NCBI GenBank assembly: GCA_049645705.1
Contig: JBARUK010000028.1
Location: 18,877-82,876 of the forward strand
Reading direction: 5' to 3'
Source of the DNA: JBGNFV01 sp049645705
Lineage (GTDB): Bacteria > Bacteroidota > Bacteroidia > Cytophagales > Cyclobacteriaceae
Length of the DNA: 64,000 nt
The notes under the pieces are model-generated. The model had not been told where the DNA came from and ran no database searches. It saw nothing but the letters and a program-made list of their open reading frames with translations. A program made the translations under genes and the position numbers. Positions 44,033 through 53,111 of this stretch are shown here, piece after piece (the first letter of the stretch is position 1; each line of letters opens with the position of its first letter).

Positions 44033-44986
44033 TTAGTTTTCGTATTGGATCACCAGCTTGGGGCGTAAATTTTCGTCCGCTACATTGCTGGAAGCAAATG
44101 TAATGCTTCTGTAGTAGGACTCATTGTCCAGCATGATCATGTATCCGTAGTTGTTATACCTCTCATCGTTATTGTTAACTACAAGACTGGTAATATCGAT
44201 GTCGGTATAATTCTGCTCTGTCGAGGTGCTCGCCGGAAGAGTAACGGAATTTTCGTCTGTATAAGAGGCGCGGGTATTCCATGTAATCTGGTTTTCATCC
44301 CATGCTTCAGTTACCCTGTAGATAGTAGCAGCGTTACTTCCATCCATCTGGGAATGACCATCGTTGTTATTGTCTAGATAGTGATATAAAGACAGGTAAA
44401 CCTTTTCGATCTTAGCACTTTCAGGAATAGAACTCAAGTCAAACTGAATATAGCTTCTTTGAACTGTCGGTGAACCATCCCTGGTCCATGCGGTAGCAAG
44501 TACCTGGCTATAGGTTGCATAAATCTTATCTGGCGCGAAAGAATACACAATAGCATCCTGACCTACTGTAGGGCCTGGTCTCAGGGTCAGTTCCTGAGAT
44601 GTAAAAACATTATTGATCAAAACGGTAACAACAGCCGTTGATTCCAATTCTCCATCGGACACGACCACAATCAAAGAAAAACTGCTCTGCGTATCAAAAT
44701 CAAGGTTGGCACCCTGAGAAACTTTAATTTCTCCGGTAAATTCATCTATAGTGAATGCTTCTGATGGGGTTTGAAGCATAAAATTATAGGTAAGCTCATC
44801 AGAATCCTGGTCATCCGCCATGACAAATCCGACGGAGGTTCCGGCTGTATCTGTTTCGTCTATAGTGAACGTCTGATCGTCAACTTCAGGAGCAAAGTTG
44901 GGCTCGCACTCCTCAGTACAACTCGCCATAATTACACCTAAAATCAAAACAACGATAAAGTGATTAAAAAGAAGTCTACTCTTCAT
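44033..44986 (-). CDS. Cadherin-like / DNRLRE domain lipoprotein
   Basis: 317 residues. Lipoprotein signal 'FIVVLILGVIMASC' followed by 'TEECEPNFAP'. One cadherin-like repeat (about 30-128) shows 'AFTIDEFTGEIKVSQGANLD' and 'VVVSDGELESTAVVTVLI'. The C-terminal half (about 135-317) is a DNRLRE-type domain: 'RSYIQFDLSSIPESAKIEKV', 'LSLYHYLDNNN', 'ITWNTRASY', 'NYGYMIMLDNESYYRSITFA', 'RPKLVIQYE'. Such proteins are surface or matrix components, probably calcium-binding and adhesive. Monocistronic. Confidence 0.85.
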   Translation of the reverse strand: MKSRLLFNHFIVVLILGVIMASCTEECEPNFAPEVDDQTFTIDETDTAGTSVGFVMADDQDSDELTYNFMLQTPSEAFTIDEFTGEIKVSQGANLDFDTQSSFSLIVVVSDGELESTAVVTVLINNVFTSQELTLRPGPTVGQDAIVYSFAPDKIYATYSQVLATAWTRDGSPTVQRSYIQFDLSSIPESAKIEKVYLSLYHYLDNNNDGHSQMDGSNAATIYRVTEAWDENQITWNTRASYTDENSVTLPASTSTEQNYTDIDITSLVVNNNDERYNNYGYMIMLDNESYYRSITFASSNVADENLRPKLVIQYEN

Positions 44987-45253
44987 GTAATATTAGTTGA
45001 TGGTATTTTTCTGCTATAAAAATACTTACTCTTGATCACTTATAAAAGACCAACCTACTATAGCTGACTAAATCCCTAGCAAAAGGGTATTCACCCCTCT
45101 TATCAAACTTCAGGCGCTGATATATATGAATATACAAAAGTTCATGAAAGTAAAAATATTCCGTATTTTCTAATAGGAAGACGATTTACGGGGTTACCGA
45201 AAACGCTCCAAAAACCCAGGATTACTTTGTAGTTTGATATGCCGATATACCCC

Positions 45254-45904
45254 TTATACCCGGTCATTACGGACTACCTCAATATTCTGCTCTATGCACT
45301 CGGCCAGCAGTACCTTTTGCCAGTAGTCATCAGTAAAGATCATTACTTTAAGAAAACGACTGGCTTTTTCTGCATTGTCGCCGTCCCATGTATTGGCAAA
45401 CAGGTCCAGCTTTTTCTTTATCCGGTCTTCTATCGTTGCTTCTTCGGAGGAGGCAAAGGCCGCCAGGCTTCCGTACCTGAACTTTGCCACAAGGGATATG
45501 GTAAGGTCGTGAAAAGGCACCGAGCTCAGGTTTACTTCATGCACCTTGTAGGTCTTTTTAAGCACTTCGGAAATATCCTGTCCTGACAGGTCTATGGCTG
45601 CCAGTTCACTATAGGTAACGGGCAGGTCATTTTCTTTTATTTCCACCATGCCATTGACCAGGTTTACAGGATTCCCCCCGGCGAGTACGTGGGTCTCTAT
45701 CGTAGCCACTTTTATGTTCAGGTTGTTTTTACGGGCTATACCTATGGCCTTAAACAGTTTCTCGCTTGCTGTTTTGCGAAAGCGCATGGTCGTGGCTTCG
45801 GTAAACGATACACTGGCCCCCTGCTTTCGTGCTTTGAGGATCAGTAGTACTGAAGGAAGCAGGAACAGGAAGAATATTGCGCCGAAAATGATAAGTAACT
45901 CCAT
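45254..45904 (-). CDS. Short flotillin-like (FloA-related) membrane protein
   Basis: 216 residues. An N-terminal transmembrane helix ('LLIIFGAIFFLFLLPSVLLI') is followed by a segment resembling FloA/YqfA: 'KAIGIARKNNLNIKVATIET', 'HVLAGGNPVNLVNGMVEI', 'LPVTYSELAAIDLSGQDI', 'TISLVAKFRYG', 'ATIEDRIKKKL'. Typical FloA proteins are about 330 residues; this one lacks the C-terminal Ala/Glu-rich coiled coil that drives oligomerisation. No NfeD partner is adjacent. Function as a membrane-microdomain protein is inferred only. Confidence 0.65.
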   Translation of the reverse strand: MELLIIFGAIFFLFLLPSVLLILKARKQGASVSFTEATTMRFRKTASEKLFKAIGIARKNNLNIKVATIETHVLAGGNPVNLVNGMVEIKENDLPVTYSELAAIDLSGQDISEVLKKTYKVHEVNLSSVPFHDLTISLVAKFRYGSLAAFASSEEATIEDRIKKKLDLFANTWDGDNAEKASRFLKVMIFTDDYWQKVLLAECIEQNIEVVRNDRV

Positions 45905-46054
45905 GTTGGCTCTAAATAAGAGATTAATCTTAAGTATTACTACGAGAGGGCCGTCACTATACTAAATCCTGTCATTAAAATAATCAGGCTTAGCAGCCCT
46001 GCCACGGGCAAATGTACCGGCAGAAACTAAGATTTACCAGCCGGTTTTGACAAC

Positions 46055-47155
46055 TCAAAAAAGATCCAGCCTGTCTCCTGCCAGTGTATAGCAGTCATCT
46101 ACACAGTCTACCGCCAGGCAGGAGTGTACGGGTAGTATGCCCACCAGCCCGCCGGGCCGGTATATTTCGAGCATGCCGGAAGGTACCCTGATAACACCAT
46201 GTTCCTGGCTTAGTTTGCGCACGTAGCCTCCTTCTACTGGTGCAGACCAGCCATTATCAGTGAGGTCTGCGAGCAGGCCGTATATTTTCTGGCCGTCCTG
46301 TTCCACCACATCCTTAGATAAGTGGACGGCACCGCCATATACGACTATTTCATTTCGTTCGGCGTGTACCGCCACTATAGGGCAGGCCATGCATACAGCG
46401 ATCTGCTCCGCGGTACAGGCACCTATGTACATCTGCATCACATCATAGTACACAAGGTTGCCCGGGCGTAGCTCCTGTACCGGGCCGAAGTCTTCCATCA
46501 AACTTGCAGACGGTGTGTCCCCGTACGAGATGATCATATCGGGATGGTCCTGCCGATAAGTCCTTTCCAGTACTTCCAATGCCGCTATAGCTTCCCTGTG
46601 AATAGCCTCAACCGCTGCCCTGCCGCTGACATCATAGGTATGACCGGCATGTACCAGGAATCCGGCAAAGGTTAGCTTCTCGCTTTCCTTAATGGCCCTG
46701 AGGGAGCTGTTTATCTTCTTATGATCACTGTGGGCTATGCCGGTACGGTGGTACCCTGTATCTATCTTTAAGTATACGCCGACAGACTTTGTTAATACGC
46801 CCGCCAAATGCCTGACCGCCCCAGGAGATTCTGCCAGTAAATTCAGGCGTTTTACCTTGTGGTTCAGTGCGTCTATAGCATCAGCCTCTCTCAGGTTAGC
46901 AGGAAAGGCAATGGTGATATCCTGCCATTCTGCAGCAAAATAAGCCGCCATGTCTACACTACTTACAGTTATACCCGTAATGCCTGCCTGCTTATGCCAT
47001 CGCCCTGCTTCAAGCGATTGGTGCGTTTTAAAATGAGGCCGATAAGTCAAGCCTAATTTATCTGATTTGGCTTTCATGGCTCGTATGTTATTTACAGCCT
47101 TTTGCTTGTCCACTAAAAGTGTCGGCCTGGTAATCTGGTCAGCGATAGATGTCAT
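46055..47155 (-). CDS. D-threonine aldolase / D-serine dehydratase family PLP enzyme
   Basis: 366 residues, alanine racemase-like fold. N-terminal 'TRPTLLVDKQKAVNNIRAM' and PLP-Lys in 'YRPHFKTHQS', then 'IDTGYHRTGI' and 'LVHAGHTY'. The C-terminal D-ser_dehydrat domain has the metal site 'PVHSCLAVDC' (His and Cys). It cleaves or dehydrates D-beta-hydroxy amino acids; which reaction cannot be decided from sequence. Monocistronic, divergent from the GAF-domain gene. Confidence 0.88.
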   Translation of the reverse strand: MTSIADQITRPTLLVDKQKAVNNIRAMKAKSDKLGLTYRPHFKTHQSLEAGRWHKQAGITGITVSSVDMAAYFAAEWQDITIAFPANLREADAIDALNHKVKRLNLLAESPGAVRHLAGVLTKSVGVYLKIDTGYHRTGIAHSDHKKINSSLRAIKESEKLTFAGFLVHAGHTYDVSGRAAVEAIHREAIAALEVLERTYRQDHPDMIISYGDTPSASLMEDFGPVQELRPGNLVYYDVMQMYIGACTAEQIAVCMACPIVAVHAERNEIVVYGGAVHLSKDVVEQDGQKIYGLLADLTDNGWSAPVEGGYVRKLSQEHGVIRVPSGMLEIYRPGGLVGILPVHSCLAVDCVDDCYTLAGDRLDLF

Positions 47156-47271
47156 GGATTCAGAAAATATATCTGGGTCAAGTTAGCCAGCAAATGGCTG
47201 GTATAAAAAGCAAATCATTACAACAGTAAGAGTTGATATTCTAAAACAGCCTGTTTATCAAACCATTACAG

Positions 47272-47279
47272 TAATTTTG
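47272..47279 (+). promoter_or_regulatory. Candidate -7 box of the GAF-domain gene
   Basis: TAATTTTG, 23 bp before the ATG at 47303; the -33 region is weak. Confidence 0.4.
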
Positions 47280-47302
47280 TGATTGTCCATTTTGTATAAG
47301 GC

Positions 47303-48673
47303 ATGTTGGAAAAGTATTGGTTTCGATCAGATAAGTATACAAATCTGCCTGCTTATGTTCAGGCAAAGATCCGTATCGCTAACTGCGTAGCGCTGTTGCT
47401 GTTTATGATCATGGCGGGCTATGCGGTGTTCAGCCTATTTGCCTATCCTTCTCTCACCTGGCTACCGTCTGCTGCCTTTGTTCTGCTGCTGGTAGCCCAG
47501 ATGCTTATCTATTTTAACGGTCACCTTGGCTACCGTATCGTACTGTGCATACTACCCACACTGGTGGCAGCGGGCTATCATGGCTATCTTGCCAGCGACG
47601 GAGCGCCGCCTATACCATCTATCTGGCTGTTCCAAATGGCTTTTCTTCTCCTTCCTCTTATGCTATTCGATCGCAGAGAAAGAGCTTGGCAGTTCATCCT
47701 TACCCTTGCCGGTGGTGCTGTGATCCTACTCTTCGGTAGTATAAATACCTGGCTGTACCTGCCCCTGGACGATACTATGTTCAGGGAGGGGCCTATGCAC
47801 TACCTTACCTCAGCTTTTTCTCTTATAATGGGTGTGGCGGCTATAGCCATAATGTCTGAAACCAACTACGGCGAGCAGATGAAAGTAGGCCGCCTGCTGC
47901 AGAAGAGTCAGGACCAAAGTAAGGAACTCCGGGTACGTGAAAATGAGATGAAGGAGCAGCTTAAGGAGTTGGAAAATAACCGTGTAGAAGAAGAAAGACG
48001 TAGCTGGGCCAGTGATGGGCAGGCCTTATTTGGGCGCATAATACGCCAGCATACCGGGCAGGAGCTATACGACAGGCTTATATCGGAGGTTGTGCGCTAC
48101 TCTGATGCTAACCAGGGGGCTCTATACGTCTGGGATGAAGACAAAAATACCCTGAACCTGAAGGCTGCTTATGGCTACGGTCGAAAGAAGTTTATCACGC
48201 GATCATGTGAACCAGGTCAGGGGCTGCTGGGGCAGTGCTACCTGGAAAAGGACAGCATGTACATGACTGACGTACCTGATGGCTATACCTACATCACGTC
48301 CGGCCTGGGACAAGCAACACCCACGGCCCTGCTGCTGGTGCCGCTTATGCATGATGGCGAAGTGGCCGGTGTACTGGAAATGGCCGCCTTCTCGCTGTTT
48401 GACGAACACAAGCGGGACTTTCTTTTCAAACTGGGTGAGGATCTGGCGGCAAGCCTGCTTGGCCAGCAAATGCAGGAACTGACCCGGACGCTCCTCCAGG
48501 AAGCGCAGAGCCAGACGGAGCAAATGCGTGCCCAGGAAGAAGAAATGCGACAAAATATGGAGGAGCTGGCCGCCACCCAGGAGGAGATGCAGCGCAAAGA
48601 GCAGGAATACATCCGCACGATACAAGACCTGGAGGCCAGGCTTCAGCCAGAATCGGTAAGCCTGGATACCTAG
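47303..48673 (+). CDS. Membrane GAF-domain protein without output domain
   Basis: 456 residues. Five to six transmembrane segments occupy about residues 27-190, then a coiled coil ('RVRENEMKEQLKELENNRVE'), a GAF domain (about 250-395, 'QGALYVWDEDKNTLNLKAAY', 'LLVPLMHDGEVAGVLEMAAF'), and a long C-terminal coiled coil ('EEEMRQNMEELAATQEEMQR'). No kinase, cyclase or phosphatase domain follows. Such GAF/coiled-coil proteins are common in Cytophagales; they probably pass signals by protein contact. Ligand unknown. Confidence 0.85.
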   Translation: MLEKYWFRSDKYTNLPAYVQAKIRIANCVALLLFMIMAGYAVFSLFAYPSLTWLPSAAFVLLLVAQMLIYFNGHLGYRIVLCILPTLVAAGYHGYLASDGAPPIPSIWLFQMAFLLLPLMLFDRRERAWQFILTLAGGAVILLFGSINTWLYLPLDDTMFREGPMHYLTSAFSLIMGVAAIAIMSETNYGEQMKVGRLLQKSQDQSKELRVRENEMKEQLKELENNRVEEERRSWASDGQALFGRIIRQHTGQELYDRLISEVVRYSDANQGALYVWDEDKNTLNLKAAYGYGRKKFITRSCEPGQGLLGQCYLEKDSMYMTDVPDGYTYITSGLGQATPTALLLVPLMHDGEVAGVLEMAAFSLFDEHKRDFLFKLGEDLAASLLGQQMQELTRTLLQEAQSQTEQMRAQEEEMRQNMEELAATQEEMQRKEQEYIRTIQDLEARLQPESVSLDT

Positions 48674-48714
48674 CGGTTTGCACAAACATGTAATACTCAC
48701 AAAAAGCCCTGCGG

Positions 48715-49140
48715 CTACAGCGCTCCCAGTACGCAAACCAGCAGGGTCGGCAGCATGGTACTGACCCATGCATACGGCTTTATTTTCTCTACACTATGTT
48801 CATTACCGGTGCCCTGGGATTCTATCACAAAGGAGTCTGCCACTCTGAACTGATCACTATCTGCAGCGATGCGGTAGGAAACACTTACTATATACGCCCC
48901 GGGGTCAAGCGAACCCAGGTCTATCTTTCCTTCTACACTATGGCCGGTACCAGGCTCAGCAGGAGCTGCATTAAGGGTTATGAATATTTTGATGGTATGG
49001 CCTTCGATGCTGTATTCTGTTTCAAATGCATTACTTTTCCGGCAGGTTATTGCCGAGAAGTCTACCAGGTAATGGGGTGAAGGAGAATCTGACGTACTGA
49101 CGCCGGTAATACTGACGGGAGAATTTTTTATAGCTGACAT
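48715..49140 (-). CDS. Hypothetical protein with C-terminal membrane tail
   Basis: 141 residues. The soluble part is beta-rich ('YSIEGHTIKIFITLNAAPAE', 'LDPGAYIVSVSYRIAADSDQ') and looks like an immunoglobulin-type strand pattern. The last ~18 residues ('WVSTMLPTLLVCVLGAL') form a single hydrophobic segment at the extreme C-terminus, after a basic/polar stretch, so it may be tail-anchored. No family recognised. The opposite strand also has an open frame, but this one has the more protein-like composition. Confidence 0.5.
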   Translation of the reverse strand: MSAIKNSPVSITGVSTSDSPSPHYLVDFSAITCRKSNAFETEYSIEGHTIKIFITLNAAPAEPGTGHSVEGKIDLGSLDPGAYIVSVSYRIAADSDQFRVADSFVIESQGTGNEHSVEKIKPYAWVSTMLPTLLVCVLGAL

Positions 49141-49257
49141 ATAACTCTTAGTTAAGTGGCGATAATTATTACTTTACAAGGTAAAGTAGGATTATAATAG
49201 GAACCTCCCTGAAATCAGGTATTTTTTACTTTAAACACCACAGCATCTATCAATTAA

Positions 49258-49974
49258 ATGAAACAGTTTACTAAAAAGGGAGCACCCGGCAGCATCTGCA
49301 TTTTGCTTATGCTACTGCTTTGGGTAGGCTGTATGCCATCTGATAGAGATACTGCCAGACTGCCCGATGATGAAAAAGTAATCCTTGTAAACAGTCTGAA
49401 GGTACCTTGTACAGGTGTGGGTGCCCGGCAATGCCTGCAGGTAAAGGAGGAAAAGGAAGGCGCTGAATGGCACCCTCTTTACTCAGAGATAGAAGGCTTT
49501 AAATATGAAGAAGGCCACACCTACCGGCTGGTGATACGGGAGGAACAACTGCCTCCTGAGCAGGTACTGGCAGACGGCTCATCTATAAAATATACACTGG
49601 TAAATATGCTTGGAAAAGAACAGGACCCGGGCCTCAGGCTCAATGATATCTGGGTATTGGAAACAATAGAAGGGGAAGCATTTACCCTCGGGGAGATGCT
49701 GGAGCGGCCCCGGCTGGAGATGCACCTGACAGAGAAAAGGATACACGGTACGGACGGTTGTAATAACTTCAACGGCAGGATCAGCCGGCTGGAAGGCTCT
49801 GAGCTGGAATTCGGGCAGATAGCGGGTACCCGCAAGATGTGTCCCGATATGCAGATTCCCAATCAGATGAACCGCCTAATGCAGGAGGTTCGTGGGTATC
49901 GCCTGGAAGAAGGCAAATTATACCTGCTTGACGGTGAAGGAACTGACATACTGTCTTTCCAAAAAACCGATTAG
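49258..49974 (+). CDS. DUF4377 - META domain lipoprotein
   Basis: 238 residues. Signal 'SICILLMLLLWVGC' with lipidation Cys. The N-terminal DUF4377 domain (about 40-100) shows 'VPCTGVGARQCLQVKEEKEG' and 'EIEGFKYEEGHTYRLVIREE'. The C-terminal META/HslJ-like domain (about 127-238) shows 'LNDIWVLETIEGEAFTLGE', 'IHGTDGCNNFNGRI' and 'FGQIAGTRKMCPD'. META proteins occur in heat-shock and envelope contexts, with no defined biochemical activity. Monocistronic. Confidence 0.88.
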   Translation: MKQFTKKGAPGSICILLMLLLWVGCMPSDRDTARLPDDEKVILVNSLKVPCTGVGARQCLQVKEEKEGAEWHPLYSEIEGFKYEEGHTYRLVIREEQLPPEQVLADGSSIKYTLVNMLGKEQDPGLRLNDIWVLETIEGEAFTLGEMLERPRLEMHLTEKRIHGTDGCNNFNGRISRLEGSELEFGQIAGTRKMCPDMQIPNQMNRLMQEVRGYRLEEGKLYLLDGEGTDILSFQKTD

Positions 49975-50152
49975 ATCCGATAAATCCGTCCGCAGGCTTG
50001 GACAATTAGTCCCGGCCTCTATACCTTTATGTGTCTCTTACCTCTTGCCAGGCAATGGACCACACTACCACATTTACCCTATCGACTGACGTAGTTACGC
50101 TGTCTTGATACAGACAGCTATAAGAATATTTCTTCACCATTAATCATACCTC

Positions 50153-50986
50153 ATGGATCTTGAATTCAATGTCAACGAATCGTTGGATTACTTCGGTACT
50201 TTAGCAGCCGCCTACATTCCCAGGTTGCTACTTGCTATCATTACACTGATAGTCGGTTTTATCGTTATCAAGAAGCTGGTCGGGATCATTCGCAATAAGC
50301 TGGAAAACAGCAAGGCTGATCCATCCCTCATTCCTTTCCTTTCCAGCCTTATTAAGGCTGTACTCATTATTGTCCTCATCATAAGTGTGGCGGAAATGGT
50401 AGGGGTAGAAACCACCTCCTTTGTAGCTGTGCTGGGTGCGGCCTCACTCGCCATAGGCCTGGCCCTTCAGGGTAGCCTCGCCAACTTTGCGGGCGGCATC
50501 CTTCTGCTACTCATGAAGCCCTTTAAGGTAGGCGATGTGATAGAGGCACAGGGTGTAACGGCACTGGTGACAGACATCCAGATATTTCATACTGTACTTA
50601 AGACGTACGATAACAAGACGATTATCCTGCCGAACGGCCCGCTGTATAATGATAAGATCATCAACTATTCTACAGAACCGGAACGCCTGGTAGAATGGGT
50701 ATTCGGCATCAGCTACAACGATGATATTGACAAAGCCCGCTCTATTATAAAAGAGGTGATATTTACTGATCCGCGCGTACTGAATCAACAAGAGCCATTT
50801 ATTAACCTGGCTGAACTGGCCGATAGCTCTGTAAATATCAAGGTAAGGGCCAGGGTAACCCAGGGTGACTTCTGGGGTGTGCATTTTGATATGCTAGAGA
50901 GGATCAAAAAGGCATTTGATAAGCAAGGCATCAGCATCCCTTATCCGCAGGTAGATGCGCACGTTTTTAATGAAACTAAGGCGTAA
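50153..50986 (+). CDS. mscS: Small-conductance mechanosensitive channel (MscS family)
   Basis: 277 residues, normal for MscS. Three N-terminal helices; the pore helix TM3 reads 'SLAIGLALQGSLANFAGGIL', with the Gly/Ala packing pattern and the following 'LLLMKPFKVGDVIEAQGV'. The cytoplasmic beta and alpha/beta cage follows ('NKTIILPNGPLYNDKIINYS'). Opens on hypo-osmotic stress to release solutes. Monocistronic, followed by a terminator. Confidence 0.95.
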   Translation: MDLEFNVNESLDYFGTLAAAYIPRLLLAIITLIVGFIVIKKLVGIIRNKLENSKADPSLIPFLSSLIKAVLIIVLIISVAEMVGVETTSFVAVLGAASLAIGLALQGSLANFAGGILLLLMKPFKVGDVIEAQGVTALVTDIQIFHTVLKTYDNKTIILPNGPLYNDKIINYSTEPERLVEWVFGISYNDDIDKARSIIKEVIFTDPRVLNQQEPFINLAELADSSVNIKVRARVTQGDFWGVHFDMLERIKKAFDKQGISIPYPQVDAHVFNETKA

Positions 50987-51007
50987 AGCACTATTTGTTT
51001 ACATAAG

Positions 51008-51043
51008 AAAAGGCAGCCCATTCATTCGGGCTGCCTTTTCTTT
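51008..51043. terminator. Bidirectional terminator between mscS and the DUF547 gene
   Basis: AAAAGGCAGCCC (51008-51019) and GGGCTGCCTTTT (51028-51039), 12 perfect pairs with an 8-nt loop between two converging genes. Confidence 0.8.
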
Positions 51044-51058
51044 TGAGTTTGACTCTAT

Positions 51059-51871
51059 CTACTGTTCATTCAACGCCCAGTTGTAATCCATATAGTCTAC
51101 CTCCGCATCCTTATTGGCTTTATTAGGATACAGGGAGTGGATGTACGCCGCTACTCCTTGTTCGAAGTCTCCGCCGTACCAACTGAATATTTTGGAAATC
51201 TGCAGACGGTCTCCCTCAAGCTTATTTTTGTCAGGGTTGGATAGAAATGTCTTGGCCTGCTCATGTAGCTGGTCATCCAGTTTAGCTGCCTCATAGGCTT
51301 CGTTGCGAAGCGGGGGGCAGGAGATGGCGGCACACACAAGAGCAAAATGTATCCGCGGCTCATCAAATTCTTTCCGGATTATGCTGTGCTCAATGTTGTT
51401 CAGGTCAAGTTCCTCGCCCCCTATAGAGATAAAGGTTATGTCCCACGGGGAGTTAACAAAAGGAACATTGGGTCCTTTTGTTATGTCTTTGATGCTCTTG
51501 AGGGGGTAGTTTTTCAGTATCAGCTGAATGGTATAGGCGTTGTAGGCATTGATCCAGTAGGCGAGCTTTTCGTCTTTCTGCCACTGTGAGGAGGGCGGGG
51601 CAGCCTCCAGCTCTTCCAGATAGGCATTGAGTTCGGTGCTGTCTTGGGCAAAGCCCCTGTAGTCTACCATACCCTTATCATCTACATGCTTTTGTAGTAA
51701 TCGGGTAAATGCCTGGTGAGATGGCGACGAGGTATTATTGCCCTCGGGGCTGGCCGATCCACAGCCAAATAGCAGTATCAAAAAGGAAAGTGAGAAAGAA
51801 TAGAGGCCGCTATTCGTTCTTTTTGATACCTGTGACGGGTACTGCCTGTTGGGTTGCCTGGAGTTTTTCAT
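51059..51871 (-). CDS. DUF547 lipoprotein
   Basis: 270 residues. Lipoprotein signal ('FSLSFLILLFGC') preceded by a basic N-terminal stretch. The DUF547 domain spans the mature part: 'DEKLAYWINAYNAYTIQLIL', 'NVPFVNSPWDITFISIGG', 'LDLNNIEHSIIRKEFDEPRI', 'FALVCAAISCPPLRNEAY', 'FSWYGGDFEQ'. The conserved Cys/His pattern suggests a papain-like or peptidase fold, but no activity is proven. The ATG at 51871 lies 62 bp inside the preceding antiporter gene; no later start gives a complete signal. Confidence 0.88.
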   Translation of the reverse strand: MKNSRQPNRQYPSQVSKRTNSGLYSFSLSFLILLFGCGSASPEGNNTSSPSHQAFTRLLQKHVDDKGMVDYRGFAQDSTELNAYLEELEAAPPSSQWQKDEKLAYWINAYNAYTIQLILKNYPLKSIKDITKGPNVPFVNSPWDITFISIGGEELDLNNIEHSIIRKEFDEPRIHFALVCAAISCPPLRNEAYEAAKLDDQLHEQAKTFLSNPDKNKLEGDRLQISKIFSWYGGDFEQGVAAYIHSLYPNKANKDAEVDYMDYNWALNEQ

Positions 51872-53111
51872 TTTCGATCTGTCGTAAACTGTATCGCATA
51901 AGGGGGCCGGAAACCAAAATGGTTACCACCACCATTACCAGTATAGCCACAAACACCTCCTCGGATATAAGGCCGGCATTGAGCGCTATGGCACCCAGTA
52001 TAACCTCCAGCGCTCCGTGGGTGTTCATACCGAAGCCTACTGCCCAGGACTGATGCTTGCCTAAGCCCCCGATACGGGCACCTGTAAAGGCACCGCTTAC
52101 TTTACCTACAAAGGCGAGTACGAGGAACACGAGGATAAGGGGTAAGTTAAAGCTTTCGACGAAGTTGACGTGTAAGCCAAGCGACACAAAGAACAGGGGA
52201 GCAAAAATATTATTGATAAACTGATGCACGATCTCTTTCGCCTTTTCGGAAAGGTGTTCCGAATCGCCCAGTGCCACGCCTATGATAAAGGCCCCGAATA
52301 TGGCGTGAATACCGATGTATTCGGTGAAGGCAGCGGCTACGAAACAGAGGGCCAGGCTCAGACTAAGTAGTCCACCCGGCCAGGCCAGGCGGTTGTTGAT
52401 CCAGGGCAGGGACTTATTTATCAGCAGCCGGCCCAGGGTGAGCATGCCGAGGGTGAAGCCTACGGTAAGGCCGATGGTCTGCCCCAGCCCCATTTTTTCC
52501 TGTCCGTCGCCGCCCATAAGGCTGAGTATAACAGAGAATATAAGCCAGCCCAGCAGGTCTATGATCATGGCGGAGGCAATGATGAGCATACCCATATTGG
52601 ACTTGAACACATCCAGGTCCATCAGTATACGGGCTATTACCGGCAGGGCGGTGATGGCTATGGTAGTACCGATAAACAGCGAAAATACGACGCGGTGGCT
52701 TTCGTTTTCCAGCAGGAAGAACTCCGGAAAAGCATAGGTAACGGCAAAGCCCAGGGCAAATGGTACTACCAGGGCAAAGAAACTGGTATACAGGGCCTGC
52801 TTGCCCTGCTGCCACACGATCTGCAGGTCTACCTCCAGGCCTGCTATGAACAGCAGCAGTACTACTGCTACCTGTATAAATCCGTCCAGCACCTGCGCAG
52901 AGGCCCCATTGGTAGGAAAGAGTTCCTGGAACATTTCGGGAAAGATACTCCCCAGCAGGGTAGGTCCCAGTACTATGCCGGCAATGATCTCACCTACTAC
53001 AGCCGGTTGCTTGAGGGTACGGGCCACTTCGGCCAGTATACGCCCTGCTGCCAGCATGACAGCCAGTTGCAACATCAGGTTTATTACCTCGCTGTGGGTG
53101 AGTTTCTCCAT
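51810..53111 (-). CDS. CPA2-family cation:proton antiporter (KefB-like)
   Basis: 433 residues with about 12-13 transmembrane segments. Typical signatures: 'PAVVGEIIAGIVLGPTLLG', 'LFIAGLEVDLQIVWQQG', 'AIFGAFIIGVALG', 'APLFFVSLGLHVNFVESFN'. No cytoplasmic TrkA-N domain, so it resembles the transport core only. It exchanges K+ or Na+ for H+; the ion cannot be deduced. It follows the tandem-Usp gene with no gap, suggesting co-translation. Confidence 0.92.
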   Translation of the reverse strand: MEKLTHSEVINLMLQLAVMLAAGRILAEVARTLKQPAVVGEIIAGIVLGPTLLGSIFPEMFQELFPTNGASAQVLDGFIQVAVVLLLFIAGLEVDLQIVWQQGKQALYTSFFALVVPFALGFAVTYAFPEFFLLENESHRVVFSLFIGTTIAITALPVIARILMDLDVFKSNMGMLIIASAMIIDLLGWLIFSVILSLMGGDGQEKMGLGQTIGLTVGFTLGMLTLGRLLINKSLPWINNRLAWPGGLLSLSLALCFVAAAFTEYIGIHAIFGAFIIGVALGDSEHLSEKAKEIVHQFINNIFAPLFFVSLGLHVNFVESFNLPLILVFLVLAFVGKVSGAFTGARIGGLGKHQSWAVGFGMNTHGALEVILGAIALNAGLISEEVFVAILVMVVVTILVSGPLMRYSLRQIENEKLQATQQAVPVTGIKKNE

